Below are positions 18,428 through 27,610 of a stretch of DNA of 64,000 nt, in pieces. This stretch comes from Microcystis panniformis FACHB-1757. GTDB lineage: Bacteria; Cyanobacteriota; Cyanobacteriia; Cyanobacteriales; Microcystaceae. The position numbers and the translations under genes are program-made. The notes below the pieces were generated by a model that searched no databases, was not told the DNA's origin, and worked only from the letters and a program-made list of their open reading frames with translations. Position 1 is the stretch's first letter. Every line of letters begins with the position of its first letter. Location of the stretch: the NCBI RefSeq assembly GCF_001264245.1, contig NZ_CP011339.1:2604001-2668000 (forward strand). Reading direction: 5' to 3'.

Positions 18428-18574
18428 AGCATTTGGCTCTTCTGGTTTCTGTGTGTAAACGAGGTCTATACTGATAGTTTCTTCTTTCAAAATAGTCCTA
18501 AAAGTCTTGCCCAGTAAGCATTTAACCTTACATAAGCAAAAATTATCACACAAAGTCGAGAAGAGCGAGCATTT
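18428..18574. mobile_element. MITE-1 copy 1 (133 bp) with 7-bp target duplication
   Basis: The element spans 18435-18567. Its ends GGCTCTTCTGG and CGAGAAGAGCG form an imperfect terminal inverted repeat that extends to about 24 bp (TTTCTGTGTGTAA against TTATCACACAAAG). AGCATTT is duplicated at 18428-18434 and 18568-18574. It is non-coding. A second copy of identical length interrupts tnpB at 47561-47693. Confidence 0.9.
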
Positions 18575-18586
18575 TTCCCGTCAGAC

Positions 18587-18706
18587 TAAGTAGGTAGGTG
18601 TTAAAAGTTTTCAGATCCCCCCGCCTATCGGCACCCCCCTTATCAAGGGGGGCAGGGGGGATCGAACCTAAAATCCATTTTTAGTTTAATTATAACCAGC
18701 TACTTA
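18587..18706. mobile_element. MITE-2 copy A (about 120 bp)
   Basis: The ends are TAAGTAGGTAGGTG on the left and TAACCAGCTACTTA on the right, imperfect inverted repeats. The interior has complementary runs (CCCCCTTATCAAGGGGGG). The right end abuts the stop codon of the protease gene (18707). Copies B and C lie at 43334 and 51304. Confidence 0.8.
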
Positions 18707-19240
18707 TCAACGATGACGTAATTCAATCACATCTTTTTTGATCGTGACATCATAGGAACCAAAAAAGGTTTGTCCTAAGAGTCCTAATCCTTCCATTTGG
18801 GGAGAAATACCAACAATCTGATTAGATAAAGCCACCTCGCCAACTTTAACAGAATTAATGCGACCAAGATAAACAGTAACGACACCGCCGGCGGTATGAG
18901 CGACTACTTCCTTTTCCCGTTTGACTTTCATCGCTTTCGCCATGGCATCGGTGAGGACGATGCCACTAGCACCTGTATCAAAAAGCATTTCATAATAGTG
19001 ACGGTTATTAAAAACCACCATCACCGTGGGAATGCCGTTAACCCGGCGTTGAATCGGTAGCTGATAAACTTGCGGGGAATTTTTCCTATTTCTAGATGAA
19101 CTGCCACAGAGACGGCTAAGGTCTATGTGTTGTCCATCTGCTCTTTGGAGAAAGCATTCCGATTGAGCGAGAGTCGTAGGGGTGAAGGGAAATAACAGCA
19201 GGGTGCTGGACAATGCGATCACAGAAAGAGACTTATTCAT
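18707..19240 (-). CDS. Retropepsin-like aspartic protease, secreted or membrane-anchored
   Basis: From the ATG at 19240 the protein has 177 residues. It starts with a signal-peptide-like segment (MNKSLSVIALSSTLLLFPF up to the LAQS region), then a single aspartic protease domain with the active-site triad DTGAS (MLFDTGASGIVLTD) and the flap-like VVAHTAGGVVTVYLGRI. The C-terminal GLGLLGQTFFGSYDV corresponds to the second conserved hydrophobic-Gly motif of TIGR02281-type proteases. A longer frame to 19339 exists, but its extra 33 residues precede the signal peptide and overlap the HIT gene. The active enzyme would be a dimer. Confidence 0.85.
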   Translation of the reverse strand: MNKSLSVIALSSTLLLFPFTPTTLAQSECFLQRADGQHIDLSRLCGSSSRNRKNSPQVYQLPIQRRVNGIPTVMVVFNNRHYYEMLFDTGASGIVLTDAMAKAMKVKREKEVVAHTAGGVVTVYLGRINSVKVGEVALSNQIVGISPQMEGLGLLGQTFFGSYDVTIKKDVIELRHR

Positions 19241-19323
19241 GGGTTCAACATCGAGAAGACCGACTCGGAAAAGAACGATTCTAGTTCTAGAATTCCCCAA
19301 AAATGCGGGAAAATAACAGGAGT

Positions 19324-19665
19324 TTAACCCGGAGGCCAAGCCATTATGCGATCGCCTAAAAGATGGACATGAAGATGATCGACGGTTTGACCCCCATGTT
19401 CCCCATTATTGATCACTACTCGATAACCTTGACTTAATTTAGCTTCGGCGGCCACTTTTTTAACAGTTAGTAACAAATGTCCCAATAGATCTCGATCGCT
19501 GTCGCTGGCTTCCTCTAGTTTCGGAATCGGTTTTTTGGGGATAATGAGGATATGGGTGGGTGCTTGGGGATTAACATCTCGAAAAGCGAGAACCAGATCA
19601 TCTTCATAAACGATCGAGGCAGGAATTTCTTTGCGGATAATTTTGCTAAAAATAGTCTCACTCAT
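19324..19665 (-). CDS. HIT-family (HINT-type) nucleotide hydrolase
   Basis: This 113-residue protein is a histidine triad enzyme acting on nucleoside phosphoramidates or related nucleotides. The N-terminal SETIFSKIIRKEIPASIVYEDD is characteristic of the HINT branch. The triad is in VDHLHVHLLGDRIMAWPPG. The length is normal. It is likely co-oriented with the downstream protease gene (83 bp between this stop and the ATG at 19240). Confidence 0.95.
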   Translation of the reverse strand: MSETIFSKIIRKEIPASIVYEDDLVLAFRDVNPQAPTHILIIPKKPIPKLEEASDSDRDLLGHLLLTVKKVAAEAKLSQGYRVVINNGEHGGQTVDHLHVHLLGDRIMAWPPG

Positions 19666-19846
19666 AGACAGATTACTTTTTTTTTCAACTATACCATTAA
19701 GCTCTCAGCTTTTCTGGCTAGGTTATCCCGAGAAATAGGCTGATTTTCAGGGTAAATTCCCAGATAAAATCATTTTTATGCGGAAAACTAGCCGAACATC
19801 CTGTTTCATTTTCCTAAGAACTCACTTTATTTTTACTTGAGCCAAA

Positions 19847-21373
19847 ATGTTAGCAAGGGTTTGGAGTGCGGCAATTATCGGCATCGATGCCATTAAAATC
19901 GGGGTAGAAGTGGATGTATCGGGGGGATTACCCGGAATTGCCGTGGTGGGTTTACCCGATACCGCCGTGCAGGAGTCGAAAGAAAGGGTAAAAGCTTCCC
20001 TAAAAAATGCTGGATTTGCCTTTCCCATCCGCAAAATTGTCATCAATTTAAGTCCCGCCGATATCCGCAAAGAGGGGCCGATTTATGATTTACCGATTAG
20101 TATCGGCATTTTAGGGGCTTCCGAACAGGTAGAAGCCGATTTATTGGGGGATTTTCTCTTTTTAGGCGAATTATCCCTCGATGGTAGTTTGCGTGCCGTG
20201 GCGGGGGTTTTACCCATTGCTGCCGCCGCCGAAAAAATGGGGATCAAGGGTTTAGTGGTTCCCGCCGATAATGCCAAAGAAGCGGCCGTAGTTAAAGGCG
20301 TACAAGTGTATGGGTTTCGTCATCTATCGGAAGTGGTAAATTTCTTAAATGAACCCGATCGCTATTCACCGATGACTTTTAACGCTGCCGAGGAATTTGG
20401 GCGATCGCGGGTAAATCTCCCCGATCTCAAGGATGTCAAAGGTCAAGCCATTGGCCGGCGGGCCCTGGAAATTGCCGCAGCTGGAGGTCATAACCTAATT
20501 TTTGTCGGTCCCCCGGGCAGCGGTAAAACCATGTTAGCGCGACGTTTACCCGGTATTCTGCCCCAGCTTACCTTTGCCGAATCCCTAGAAGTCTCCCAGA
20601 TTCATTCCGTCGCCGGATTACTGAAGGATCGAGGTTCTCTGGTGCGCGAGCGTCCTTTTCGCAGTCCCCATCACTCCGCTTCCGGAGCGGCGCTGGTGGG
20701 AGGTGGCACTTATCCCCGACCGGGAGAAATCTCCCTTTCCCACCGTGGTATTTTATTTTTGGACGAATTAACGGAATTTAAGCGCAGTGTCTTGGAATAT
20801 CTCCGGCAACCCCTAGAGGATGGTTATGTGAGCATTTCTCGCACTCGTCTTTCCGTCGCTTTTCCGGCCCGTTTTACCCTGGTGGCGAGTACCAATCCCT
20901 GTCCCTGCGGTTATTACGGCGATTCGGTGCAACCCTGCAGCTGTTCACCGCGACAACGGGAACAATATTGGGCGAAATTATCGGGGCCGCTTTTAGACCG
21001 TATTGACCTACAAGTGACGGTAAATCGCCTGAAACCGGAAGAAATGACCCAAGAGAGTCGGGGAGAAGCTTCTGAGCAAGTGCGGCAACGGGTAGAAAGG
21101 GCCAGACAAAAGGCCAGCGATCGCTTTCAAGATACTGGGATTCGCTCTAACGCGGAGATGAATTCCGAGCATTTGCGGCGTTTTTGCGCTCTTGATCAGA
21201 GCAGTCGCCATATTTTAGAAGGGGCAATCCGAAAATTGGGTTTATCGGCCCGAGCAATGGATCGCATTCTCAAAGTTGCCCGCACCATTGCCGATTTAGG
21301 AGATAGTGAAATGCTGAAAAGTTCCCACGTTGCCGAAGCAATTCAGTATCGCACTCTCGATCGTTTAAGTTAG
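19847..21373 (+). CDS. yifB: YifB/ComM-family Mg-chelatase-like AAA+ ATPase
   Basis: This 508-residue protein has the N-terminal Lon-S5-like domain (ARVWSAAIIGIDAIKIGVEV, VVGLPDTAVQESKERVKA), Walker A GPPGSGKTMLARRLP near 223, Walker B GILFLDELTEF near 302, and a four-cysteine knuckle NPCPCGYYGD...CSCSP before the sensor region. ComM homologues act as hexameric helicases extending branch migration during natural transformation. This suggests a role in DNA uptake and recombination, though it is not proven for this gene. The ATG at 19847 fits the family N-terminus exactly. Confidence 0.95.
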   Translation: MLARVWSAAIIGIDAIKIGVEVDVSGGLPGIAVVGLPDTAVQESKERVKASLKNAGFAFPIRKIVINLSPADIRKEGPIYDLPISIGILGASEQVEADLLGDFLFLGELSLDGSLRAVAGVLPIAAAAEKMGIKGLVVPADNAKEAAVVKGVQVYGFRHLSEVVNFLNEPDRYSPMTFNAAEEFGRSRVNLPDLKDVKGQAIGRRALEIAAAGGHNLIFVGPPGSGKTMLARRLPGILPQLTFAESLEVSQIHSVAGLLKDRGSLVRERPFRSPHHSASGAALVGGGTYPRPGEISLSHRGILFLDELTEFKRSVLEYLRQPLEDGYVSISRTRLSVAFPARFTLVASTNPCPCGYYGDSVQPCSCSPRQREQYWAKLSGPLLDRIDLQVTVNRLKPEEMTQESRGEASEQVRQRVERARQKASDRFQDTGIRSNAEMNSEHLRRFCALDQSSRHILEGAIRKLGLSARAMDRILKVARTIADLGDSEMLKSSHVAEAIQYRTLDRLS

Positions 21374-21618
21374 GGTTTGCGGCAAAAAGTTTGTTGGTGG
21401 GGTTAGGAGTCGGTCGTCAGGATTCAGGAGGCAGGAGGCAGGAGTTGAGAGTTGGGGTTTTAGGGAGTTGGGGTTTTAGGGTTTTGGGGTATTAGTTGAA
21501 ATTCTCCTATCTCCCCACTCCCCCACTCCCCCATTTCCCAATTCATAATTCCCCCATTTCCCCATTTCCCCATTTCCCCATTTCCCCATTTCCCCATCAC
21601 CCTCTTTCAAGTCAGGAG
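21374..21618. repeat. Dispersed repeats and (CCCCATTT)n array
   Basis: It starts with TTAGGGTTTGCGGCAAAAAG, the end sequence of the MITE-4-like family. The GTCAGGAGTTGAGAGTTGGGG repeat and an approximately 50-bp CCCCATTT array (21550-21597) follow. No gene is seen. Confidence 0.8.
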
Positions 21619-22923
21619 TCAGGAATCGGGCGATTCTAAGCGTTTTTGCCATTCTCGATCGATTTTATCCGAGCGCTCGATCTCTTGTTCGAGATAGTCT
21701 TGATCGGTAGAATAACTAATATCAGCATCCCTAATCACTTTTTGGTCAGCGAATTGACGAGAGTAGGCCAGTTTTTGCTCTAATTCAGGATTATTTTGGG
21801 CTAATAAATCTGCTCTTTTTTCTCGCTGTTGATTGCGTTGATTAACCCGCTCATTTCTCCACTGTAAAAAGAAATAACGACCGAGGGGAATCCCCAAAAA
21901 AGCAGCGGCATAACTGAGGAGAAAACCGTAGATTCCTGTGACTATCGACCCCAGAGAACCGCTCAAATCCACACTATCACTGTTGAGCAAAGATCCTAAA
22001 ACTAAAGCGAGGATAAAGTTAACCACCCCTAAACCTAAAGCTAGGATAATTTGACCGCTATCTGCTTCGCTAAACTTCCAGCGTTTTTCCTTTAGATAGG
22101 GGGAAACTGTTTGTAATTTTCTCTCTTTGGTTGTCACCTGTAGATCGGGAAAATAATAGATAATATCGCCTCGATCGGACACTTGCGGCAACCCATTAAA
22201 GCGAGTTAAAACTGGGAGTATATAGTCTTCTGTCTCCTCATGACTAGGGGTAATACTATCGAGATAGGGGGCAATTTGTGGAGCGATAATCGAGCCACGA
22301 TTATTTTGAATTACTTTACCGATAGTTTGCCAGCGTCTCTCCTCTAAATTAAAATTAGGATCACCATCGCCAAAAAGAAAAGAAAAAACTGCCTCGAGAA
22401 AATTCATCTTACTAGAGGGTTTTTCTGCCTTAACTTCCCTATCTCTTCTTTCGTAGTAGTTATTACCAAAATCGGGATAAAAAATCCAGAAAAAGTCCGT
22501 GGGAAAGAAGTTAACATTAATGTTGTTGTTTCCAGAATTATTATCCGAGTCACTATCTTTAAACATTGAGGCTATCAGGATCGCCAGAATAGCAAACAAG
22601 AGGATTAAAATCGAAATAATTAAGACAATGCCAAAGGAAATGCGAATAACATAAAAAACTACTTTCCAGATTTTACTGGCGAAAGCTTTTAACTGCAATT
22701 GCCAATATTTATTCAGGAGAATCGAGCGAAAATTTTCGGGGAAAAGATAGATAATCTCCCCCGTGTCTGCTACCTGTAAATGTCCCCCCGCTTCCGCAGC
22801 TAAAGCTAATAATCCCTGTTGTGCAGCGTTAATCTCTAAACCCGATTTTGCCGCCACATCACCCACCGTAACCCGATAGCCTAATTTTTCGATCGATTGT
22901 AATAGAGACTCTTGGGGATTCAT
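21619..22923 (-). CDS. Conserved cyanobacterial membrane protein of unknown function
   Basis: In this 434-residue protein the N-terminal approximately 75 residues (LLQSIEKLGYRVTVGDVAAK, AQQGLLALAAEAGG) look like a winged-helix-type module. A long hydrophobic segment (VVFYVIRISFGIVLIISILI) follows. A second soluble module (NFLEAVFSFLFGDGDPNFNL to IIYYFPDLQV) repeats the pattern of the first, each ending in GxIIY(L/Y)FP. Two further membrane helices and a charged C-terminal coiled coil follow. The internal duplication suggests two sensor-like domains around membrane anchors. I do not recognise a function. It is a monocistronic gene. Confidence 0.75.
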   Translation of the reverse strand: MNPQESLLQSIEKLGYRVTVGDVAAKSGLEINAAQQGLLALAAEAGGHLQVADTGEIIYLFPENFRSILLNKYWQLQLKAFASKIWKVVFYVIRISFGIVLIISILILLFAILAILIASMFKDSDSDNNSGNNNINVNFFPTDFFWIFYPDFGNNYYERRDREVKAEKPSSKMNFLEAVFSFLFGDGDPNFNLEERRWQTIGKVIQNNRGSIIAPQIAPYLDSITPSHEETEDYILPVLTRFNGLPQVSDRGDIIYYFPDLQVTTKERKLQTVSPYLKEKRWKFSEADSGQIILALGLGVVNFILALVLGSLLNSDSVDLSGSLGSIVTGIYGFLLSYAAAFLGIPLGRYFFLQWRNERVNQRNQQREKRADLLAQNNPELEQKLAYSRQFADQKVIRDADISYSTDQDYLEQEIERSDKIDREWQKRLESPDS

Positions 22924-23121
22924 AGAAAATACTGTTCCTGTCGATTATCCTATTTTCTAGTTTAGTTTTGATTTTGTCTTTTTGGCAGCGGCTATCTTGA
23001 TTGACAGGTGCGGCATTTTCGACTCGATCGAGAAAATATCGTTATAATTGTTCCAATAGTCGCAAAAAGCAGGGCTAAACTGTATAAATAGTTACTTTAT
23101 AAGCAATTATCAGAGGTGAGC

Positions 23122-23550
23122 ATGAATGCGTCGGAACAGGCAAAAGGATTAGAATTAACGGCGAAGATCGCCACACTCGTCAACCTGTTTAAGCAACAAT
23201 TCCCCGATGCAAAGGCAGATCTGAAACCTTGGCGCAATGATCCCCACACAAGGGAGTTAACGGACCCCGACTCGATCGATATCGCTTTCCATTTTCCTGG
23301 TTGGAGTCCCAGAATTCAAGGGCGCAGTATTCTGGTACAAATCCGTTTTCATCTCGATAGCGAGGATCAGCATCAGCGTTTGATTGGCTTAGAAATGCAG
23401 GCTTTTAACCATCAAGGAACCGCTTGGCGACTATCTACGGTGGAAAATTGGCAATTAGTCGGTAATTATCAACCTTCTGCTAAGGTGGCTGATAAGTTAA
23501 AATATTTCAGCCGGCAGGTGTTTGAAGTTTTTAAAAATGAGCATCGATAA
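23122..23550 (+). CDS. Conserved hypothetical protein
   Basis: This soluble protein of 142 residues starts at ATG 23122, with GAGGTGAG just upstream as ribosome-binding site; a GTG two codons earlier is possible. It shows alternating strands (SIDIAFHFPGWSPR, RSILVQIRFHLD) and an amphipathic C-terminal helix. No known motif is recognised. It appears conserved in cyanobacteria from memory. It is transcribed away from the upstream membrane protein gene and towards the nuclease-like pair. Confidence 0.7.
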   Translation: MNASEQAKGLELTAKIATLVNLFKQQFPDAKADLKPWRNDPHTRELTDPDSIDIAFHFPGWSPRIQGRSILVQIRFHLDSEDQHQRLIGLEMQAFNHQGTAWRLSTVENWQLVGNYQPSAKVADKLKYFSRQVFEVFKNEHR

Positions 23551-23624
23551 GGCTCTTTCGGCACTCTCGGCAAAAGATCGTTATTCGATCGAGATTAAAT
23601 CGGTCATAATGTCAAGCTATAGGA

Positions 23625-24191
23625 CTAAATTAATTCTTGAAAGTGCTTCGCTTTAGCAGAGATTTTTAACATTTTTTCTGGTTGATCGTGAATCTCACTT
23701 TTTTGAGAAAGTTTACGGCTGCTCATGCTTGTTTTAGAAATACTGATATTTTTAATACTAACAAAGCGATATTGATAGTCCTGAAGAAAATCGGGTTGAT
23801 TCCAAAATAAGCGTCCGATTTCACGACAATAGGAGACAAAGCATTCGGCTCCTTTTAATTGTTTAATTATCGATGGATTAGAATCTCCGCTTTTCTTCAT
23901 TTCCAAACAAAGGATAACTTTTTCAGTAGGGGTATTAGCGATAATTATAAAATCTGCACGCTTACACTCACCTTTACTACCAGTAAAAATTTTGCGGACA
24001 TCAAAAAACTCATCTAGCTTGATCACAATAACTCGATCGGGTTCAGGCATTCCACTAATCACAAACGAATAGTTATCTTGATTTTCTGTCAGTTTCAGTA
24101 AATAAATATCTCGTTTGTACTCTTTTTTATATTCCAACTCTACTATCGCACACTTGCTAATCATTTCTTTGAGTATAGCAATATCAGACAT
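23625..24191 (-). CDS. PD-(D/E)XK nuclease-like partner protein of the adjacent ATPase
   Basis: This 188-residue soluble protein has a core RADFIIIANTPTEKVILCLE then MKKS, which gives the D-(x)n-E-x-K arrangement of PD-(D/E)XK nucleases, followed by a helix with IIKQLKGAECFVSYC. Its ATG overlaps the stop of the upstream ATPase in the sequence TAATG, implying coupled translation and a stoichiometric two-component system. ATPase-effector pairs of this layout are typical of phage-defence modules. The nuclease assignment is from motif reading and not certain. Apart from TAATG coupling no obvious RBS was needed. Confidence 0.55.
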   Translation of the reverse strand: MSDIAILKEMISKCAIVELEYKKEYKRDIYLLKLTENQDNYSFVISGMPEPDRVIVIKLDEFFDVRKIFTGSKGECKRADFIIIANTPTEKVILCLEMKKSGDSNPSIIKQLKGAECFVSYCREIGRLFWNQPDFLQDYQYRFVSIKNISISKTSMSSRKLSQKSEIHDQPEKMLKISAKAKHFQELI

Positions 24192-25579
24192 TACTCCTCA
24201 CCCCAAATAATAGCCGTTTGAATACGATTCATATTTTCGATAGTAGTATCAAAACTGCGTGCTTCGATACCCATTTCGTGATCAATTTTAGCGGGGTTTA
24301 AAGTGTGAAATTTAGTTTTTCTTTTTTGTCCTTTTAACATCTTTAAAGCTTTTTCAGCAATATAGACTTTAACTTGATTAGCCGATAATAATTCCTCTTG
24401 TCTATAGCCTTCTTCTGCGGCAATTTGTTTCAGGTGTGGTTTATCATGGTTAAGCATAATTAATGTGTTTATTTCTTTGATAATATAATCACTGTGAGTA
24501 GTGATAAAAACTTTAATACCAATGTTGATCAGTCGAGCGAAAAGTTTAGCGATACGGCGTTGATTTTCTGGATGGAGATTTAATTCAGGTTCATCTACTA
24601 TCAACAAATCTCCGATTCGAGCTTCGTGTCTTAAATAAAAGCCAATGTCTAAAAGAGAACGTACAGCACTAGAACTTTCATCCATCGATAGTCTAAGTTT
24701 TTTTCCTTTAGGAATGTAATAAAGTTCATCATTGCTAGTAATCATATATTGACCACCAATAATATCGGCAAAATCTTCTAAAATACTGGGATGATTTTCG
24801 GCGATAAAGCTATTTTTTTTGACAATTGTTTCTATTTGTCTAGTAAAATCTACATTTTTTTTGACTGGTAGCGCATAATCCTGAGAAACATTAAATAACA
24901 GTTCTCTAGGATTAAAATTGCTATTTTTACTAATTTCTTCCAGTAAACGATTACGAGCAAAATTTAACTCTTTGCGAAAAATTGCCGCTCCTGTCCTTTC
25001 TGCACTAGCAATAAATGGCCTGGGAAAAAACTGAGAGAAAATTATATCTTGGATGCTGTCGTAAATGATATCCTCAAGAAAATGCACTGGCAGATTTATT
25101 TTTTCTGTTTCTGTTAATAATGTAATGGATAAATAAGGCTCATCTTCAGGTTTGCTAATCGAGATAATTTCCCATGTTGCTGTACTAATTTTCCTTTCAT
25201 ACTTATTTTGAAATTGAATATTGTCAAAATTTAATTCTATCTGAAAATCAACATTTTTAAACCTCTCCTCGTTGGCAGCAAAAACTTCAGGTATTTGTCG
25301 AATATATCTTTGACAACCTGTAGTAAGAATAATCTCACACTGTTGAACATACTCCTGTAGATCGAGACTAATTACACCATCAGAAAGTAGTTGATTAATT
25401 TTTTCTTTGAGTCCAAATGTTGGCCAAGTTAATAGTCTTCGCCAAGTGTCTAAAAAACCGAATAAAGCGTAGGTAGCATAAGTTTTACCTGTATTATTAC
25501 CACCACAGATAATTGTGAAGTCGCCTAGACTGAATTCTGCTTGTTTTAAAATGCCAAGATTTTTAATTTTAACTTTCAT
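24191..25579 (-). CDS. AAA (ABC-type) ATPase of a two-gene putative defence module
   Basis: This 462-residue protein begins KVKIKNLGILKQAEFSLGDF, with Walker A CGGNNTGKT (about residues 25-33), a long coiled or helical insert, the conserved SMDESSSAVRSLLDIGFYL signature-like helix, Walker B LLIVDEPELNLHPENQ and switch VFITTHSDYIIKE. This is the overcome-lysogenisation/AAA_15-type fold without a TOPRIM domain. The C-terminus (EARSFDTTIENMNRIQTAI) is a conserved tail in homologues I recall. It is the first gene of the pair. The effector function presumably lies in the downstream PD-(D/E)XK-like protein. High A+T content and flanking repeats suggest horizontal transfer. Confidence 0.8.
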   Translation of the reverse strand: MKVKIKNLGILKQAEFSLGDFTIICGGNNTGKTYATYALFGFLDTWRRLLTWPTFGLKEKINQLLSDGVISLDLQEYVQQCEIILTTGCQRYIRQIPEVFAANEERFKNVDFQIELNFDNIQFQNKYERKISTATWEIISISKPEDEPYLSITLLTETEKINLPVHFLEDIIYDSIQDIIFSQFFPRPFIASAERTGAAIFRKELNFARNRLLEEISKNSNFNPRELLFNVSQDYALPVKKNVDFTRQIETIVKKNSFIAENHPSILEDFADIIGGQYMITSNDELYYIPKGKKLRLSMDESSSAVRSLLDIGFYLRHEARIGDLLIVDEPELNLHPENQRRIAKLFARLINIGIKVFITTHSDYIIKEINTLIMLNHDKPHLKQIAAEEGYRQEELLSANQVKVYIAEKALKMLKGQKRKTKFHTLNPAKIDHEMGIEARSFDTTIENMNRIQTAIIWGEE

Positions 25580-25683
25580 ATTTGTCTTTCGGTTTAATAT
25601 TCACGATTATAGATAATTGTGGGTCATTTGATCAAGTCCCAAACTATACATTCAACTTTGGTTATCAAGGTTACTTACAGAAA

Positions 25684-26268
25684 TTATAACCTTTCCAAGG
25701 CTTTTCTCTCTTTTTCAGTCACTTCTCGCCATTGACCGGGTTGTAATCCTGTTAAGCATAATTTATTGTTTTTGTCAATAGTAATGGCTGTTCTAATTAA
25801 TCTTAAAGTCGGATAACCAACGGCTGCCGTCATCCGTCTTACCTGACGATTTCTTCCCTCAGTTAAGGTAATTTCTAACCAAGCGGTGGGGACAGATTTT
25901 CGATAACGAATCGGTGGCTCTCTGGGGGGTAAATCCGGTTCAAAATCTAGTAAATTAACTATTGCTGGTCGAGTGCGATAATCCTGAATATGAAGACCTT
26001 GACGCAATTTTTCTAAAGCGTTTAGGTCTGGAATTCTTTCGACTTGTACCCAATAGGTGCGCGGATGTGCAAATTGACGATGACCCAAACGATGCTGTAA
26101 TTGACCGTTATCTGTGAGTAATAATAATCCCTCACTGTCCCTATCTAAACGACCGACAGAATAGATATTGGGGATGGGAATATAATCTTTTAAAGTCGAG
26201 CGACCATTTTCATCAGTAAACTGACATAATACATCGTAGGGTTTATAAAAAAGGATATATTTATTCAA
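25684..26268 (-). CDS. RsuA/RluE-family pseudouridine synthase
   Basis: This 194-residue protein isomerises uridine to pseudouridine in rRNA, most likely 23S rRNA (RluE-like). The catalytic motif GRLDRDSEGLLLLTDNG holds the nucleophilic Asp. Also seen are the start YILFYKPYDVLCQFTDENG, the motif LTEGRNRQVRRMTAAVGYPTLRLIR and the terminal LQPGQWREVTEKE. No S4 domain is present, as in RluE. The gene is complete and undisturbed, although flanked by a dense repeat tract on its 5' side. Confidence 0.93.
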   Translation of the reverse strand: MNKYILFYKPYDVLCQFTDENGRSTLKDYIPIPNIYSVGRLDRDSEGLLLLTDNGQLQHRLGHRQFAHPRTYWVQVERIPDLNALEKLRQGLHIQDYRTRPAIVNLLDFEPDLPPREPPIRYRKSVPTAWLEITLTEGRNRQVRRMTAAVGYPTLRLIRTAITIDKNNKLCLTGLQPGQWREVTEKERKALERL

Positions 26269-26544
26269 GGGAAAAAGGAGTCAGGAGATAGGAGTCAGGA
26301 GTCAGGAGATAAGTAGTCGTGTAAAATAAATTTCCTAGAAGATAGGCAAAAGGCAAAAGGCAAAAGGCAAGAGGTAGTTAGATATGTTTAATTAATTTTG
26401 CTTGGGTACTTAACTCATAACTGATAACTGATTACTGACCACTGATAACTGATAACTGATAACTGATAACTGATAACTGATAACTGATAACTGATAACTG
26501 ATTACTGATAACTGATTACTGATTACTGATTACTGATCACTGAT
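26269..26544. repeat. Dense short-repeat tract: GTCAGGAG, GGCAAAA and (AACTGAT)n
   Basis: Three repeat types succeed each other. They are GGAGTCAGGAGATA units (26277-26310), five GGCAAAA heptamers (26343-26370) and more than a dozen AACTGAT/ATTACTG heptamers (26408-26543). No coding sequence is seen. Confidence 0.9.
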
Positions 26545-27333
26545 TCAATCCCGTTGATGGGAGAATTGATAAGCGCCGACAATCGAGAGAAGAAGAGCGA
26601 CGATTAATAAAATAGGGATAGCGAACCAAGGAAATTGATTGATATCGTAGGCTGCGGCTCTTAATCCTAGACTAGCATAGGTGAGGGGCAAGGCATAAAC
26701 AATAATTTTTAATGCCCAGGGTAAGGTTTTGGGATCGAAAAAAGTTGCTCCTAAAAAAGACATCGGCACGATTAAAAAGTTATTATAGAGACTGGCACTT
26801 TCGAGGGATTGAACTCGCAATCCGACAATTGCCCCTAAACTGGCAAAGACGGCACAATTTAAGATTAAAATTAATAAAAAGAGGGGATTGAGAAAACTGG
26901 CAAATTTTCCTGTAAATAAGATAGCGATGAGAATCACTGATGCAGAAGTCATTACACCGCGCAAAATTCCCGCAAAAACTTTGCCTAAAAATAATGAGAG
27001 GGGATGGACGGGAAGTAATAATAATTCCTCGAAGGTTTTACTAAATAAGCGATCGCCACAGATGGAAAAGGTGGTTCCCCCGAAACTGATCGCCATTGAG
27101 GACAGGGCCACCATTCCGGGTAAAATAAATTCTAGATAAGAATCGCCGAGTGAGGGTTTCATCGAGCGATCGAGGGCGCTTCCCAACCCCAACCCGAAAC
27201 CGATAATATAGATTAGGGGAGAAACTAAACCTGTGGCGGCGATCTGAAGGACTCTCGCCCGTAAATCTAGCCATTCTCCCCAAAATACGGTTAAAGTGTC
27301 TGTTAATATCGTCTGAGCTTGAGCTAGTTTCAC
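26545..27333 (-). CDS. ABC-2 type transporter permease
   Basis: This 262-residue integral membrane protein has six predicted helices (for example VSPLIYIIGFGLGLGSAL, FILPGMVALSSMAISFGG, ILIAILFTGKFASFLNPLF, FLIVPMSFLGATFF). The ABC-2 signature region LPVHPLSLFLGKVFAGILRG sits in the cytosolic loop. It resembles DrrB/NodJ-like export permeases. The ATPase partner is not adjacent, which is common in cyanobacteria. The substrate is unknown. Confidence 0.88.
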   Translation of the reverse strand: MKLAQAQTILTDTLTVFWGEWLDLRARVLQIAATGLVSPLIYIIGFGLGLGSALDRSMKPSLGDSYLEFILPGMVALSSMAISFGGTTFSICGDRLFSKTFEELLLLPVHPLSLFLGKVFAGILRGVMTSASVILIAILFTGKFASFLNPLFLLILILNCAVFASLGAIVGLRVQSLESASLYNNFLIVPMSFLGATFFDPKTLPWALKIIVYALPLTYASLGLRAAAYDINQFPWFAIPILLIVALLLSIVGAYQFSHQRD

Positions 27334-27610
27334 TGGTATTTTGGTTAATTAGTAAATATACTTTTAATAATAATTAATAATTGTCCCCTTTTTCAAGAGT
27401 GGCTCATCCCAGTTTAGTAAAATGTAGGGTGCGTTAGACGGTGACAATCTCTGCTTAAACTTGAATCTAACAATCCGTCGTAACGCACCACACCTATCAT
27501 TAATTTAATTTGGTGCGTTACTACTACTACTTACTTATGATAAAATGCCTTCAAAGACAGGTAAGGGAAAACTTGCAATTATTCACCCGCTAAAATAACT
27601 GATAGCCGAG
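27334..27610. repeat. Intergenic region with an inverted GGTGCGTTA repeat
   Basis: GTAGGGTGCGTTAGACGG (27424) and GTCGTAACGCACCAC (27477) face each other and probably form a dispersed palindromic repeat. A further TGGTGCGTTACTACTAC half copy lies at 27511. No gene is seen. The promoter of the kinase gene must lie in the last 70 bp. Confidence 0.5.

Noticed and set aside
19241..19339. Longer N-terminus of the retropepsin-like protease
   Set aside because: The extra 33 residues would precede a clear signal peptide and overlap the HIT gene. The ATG at 19240 is preferred.
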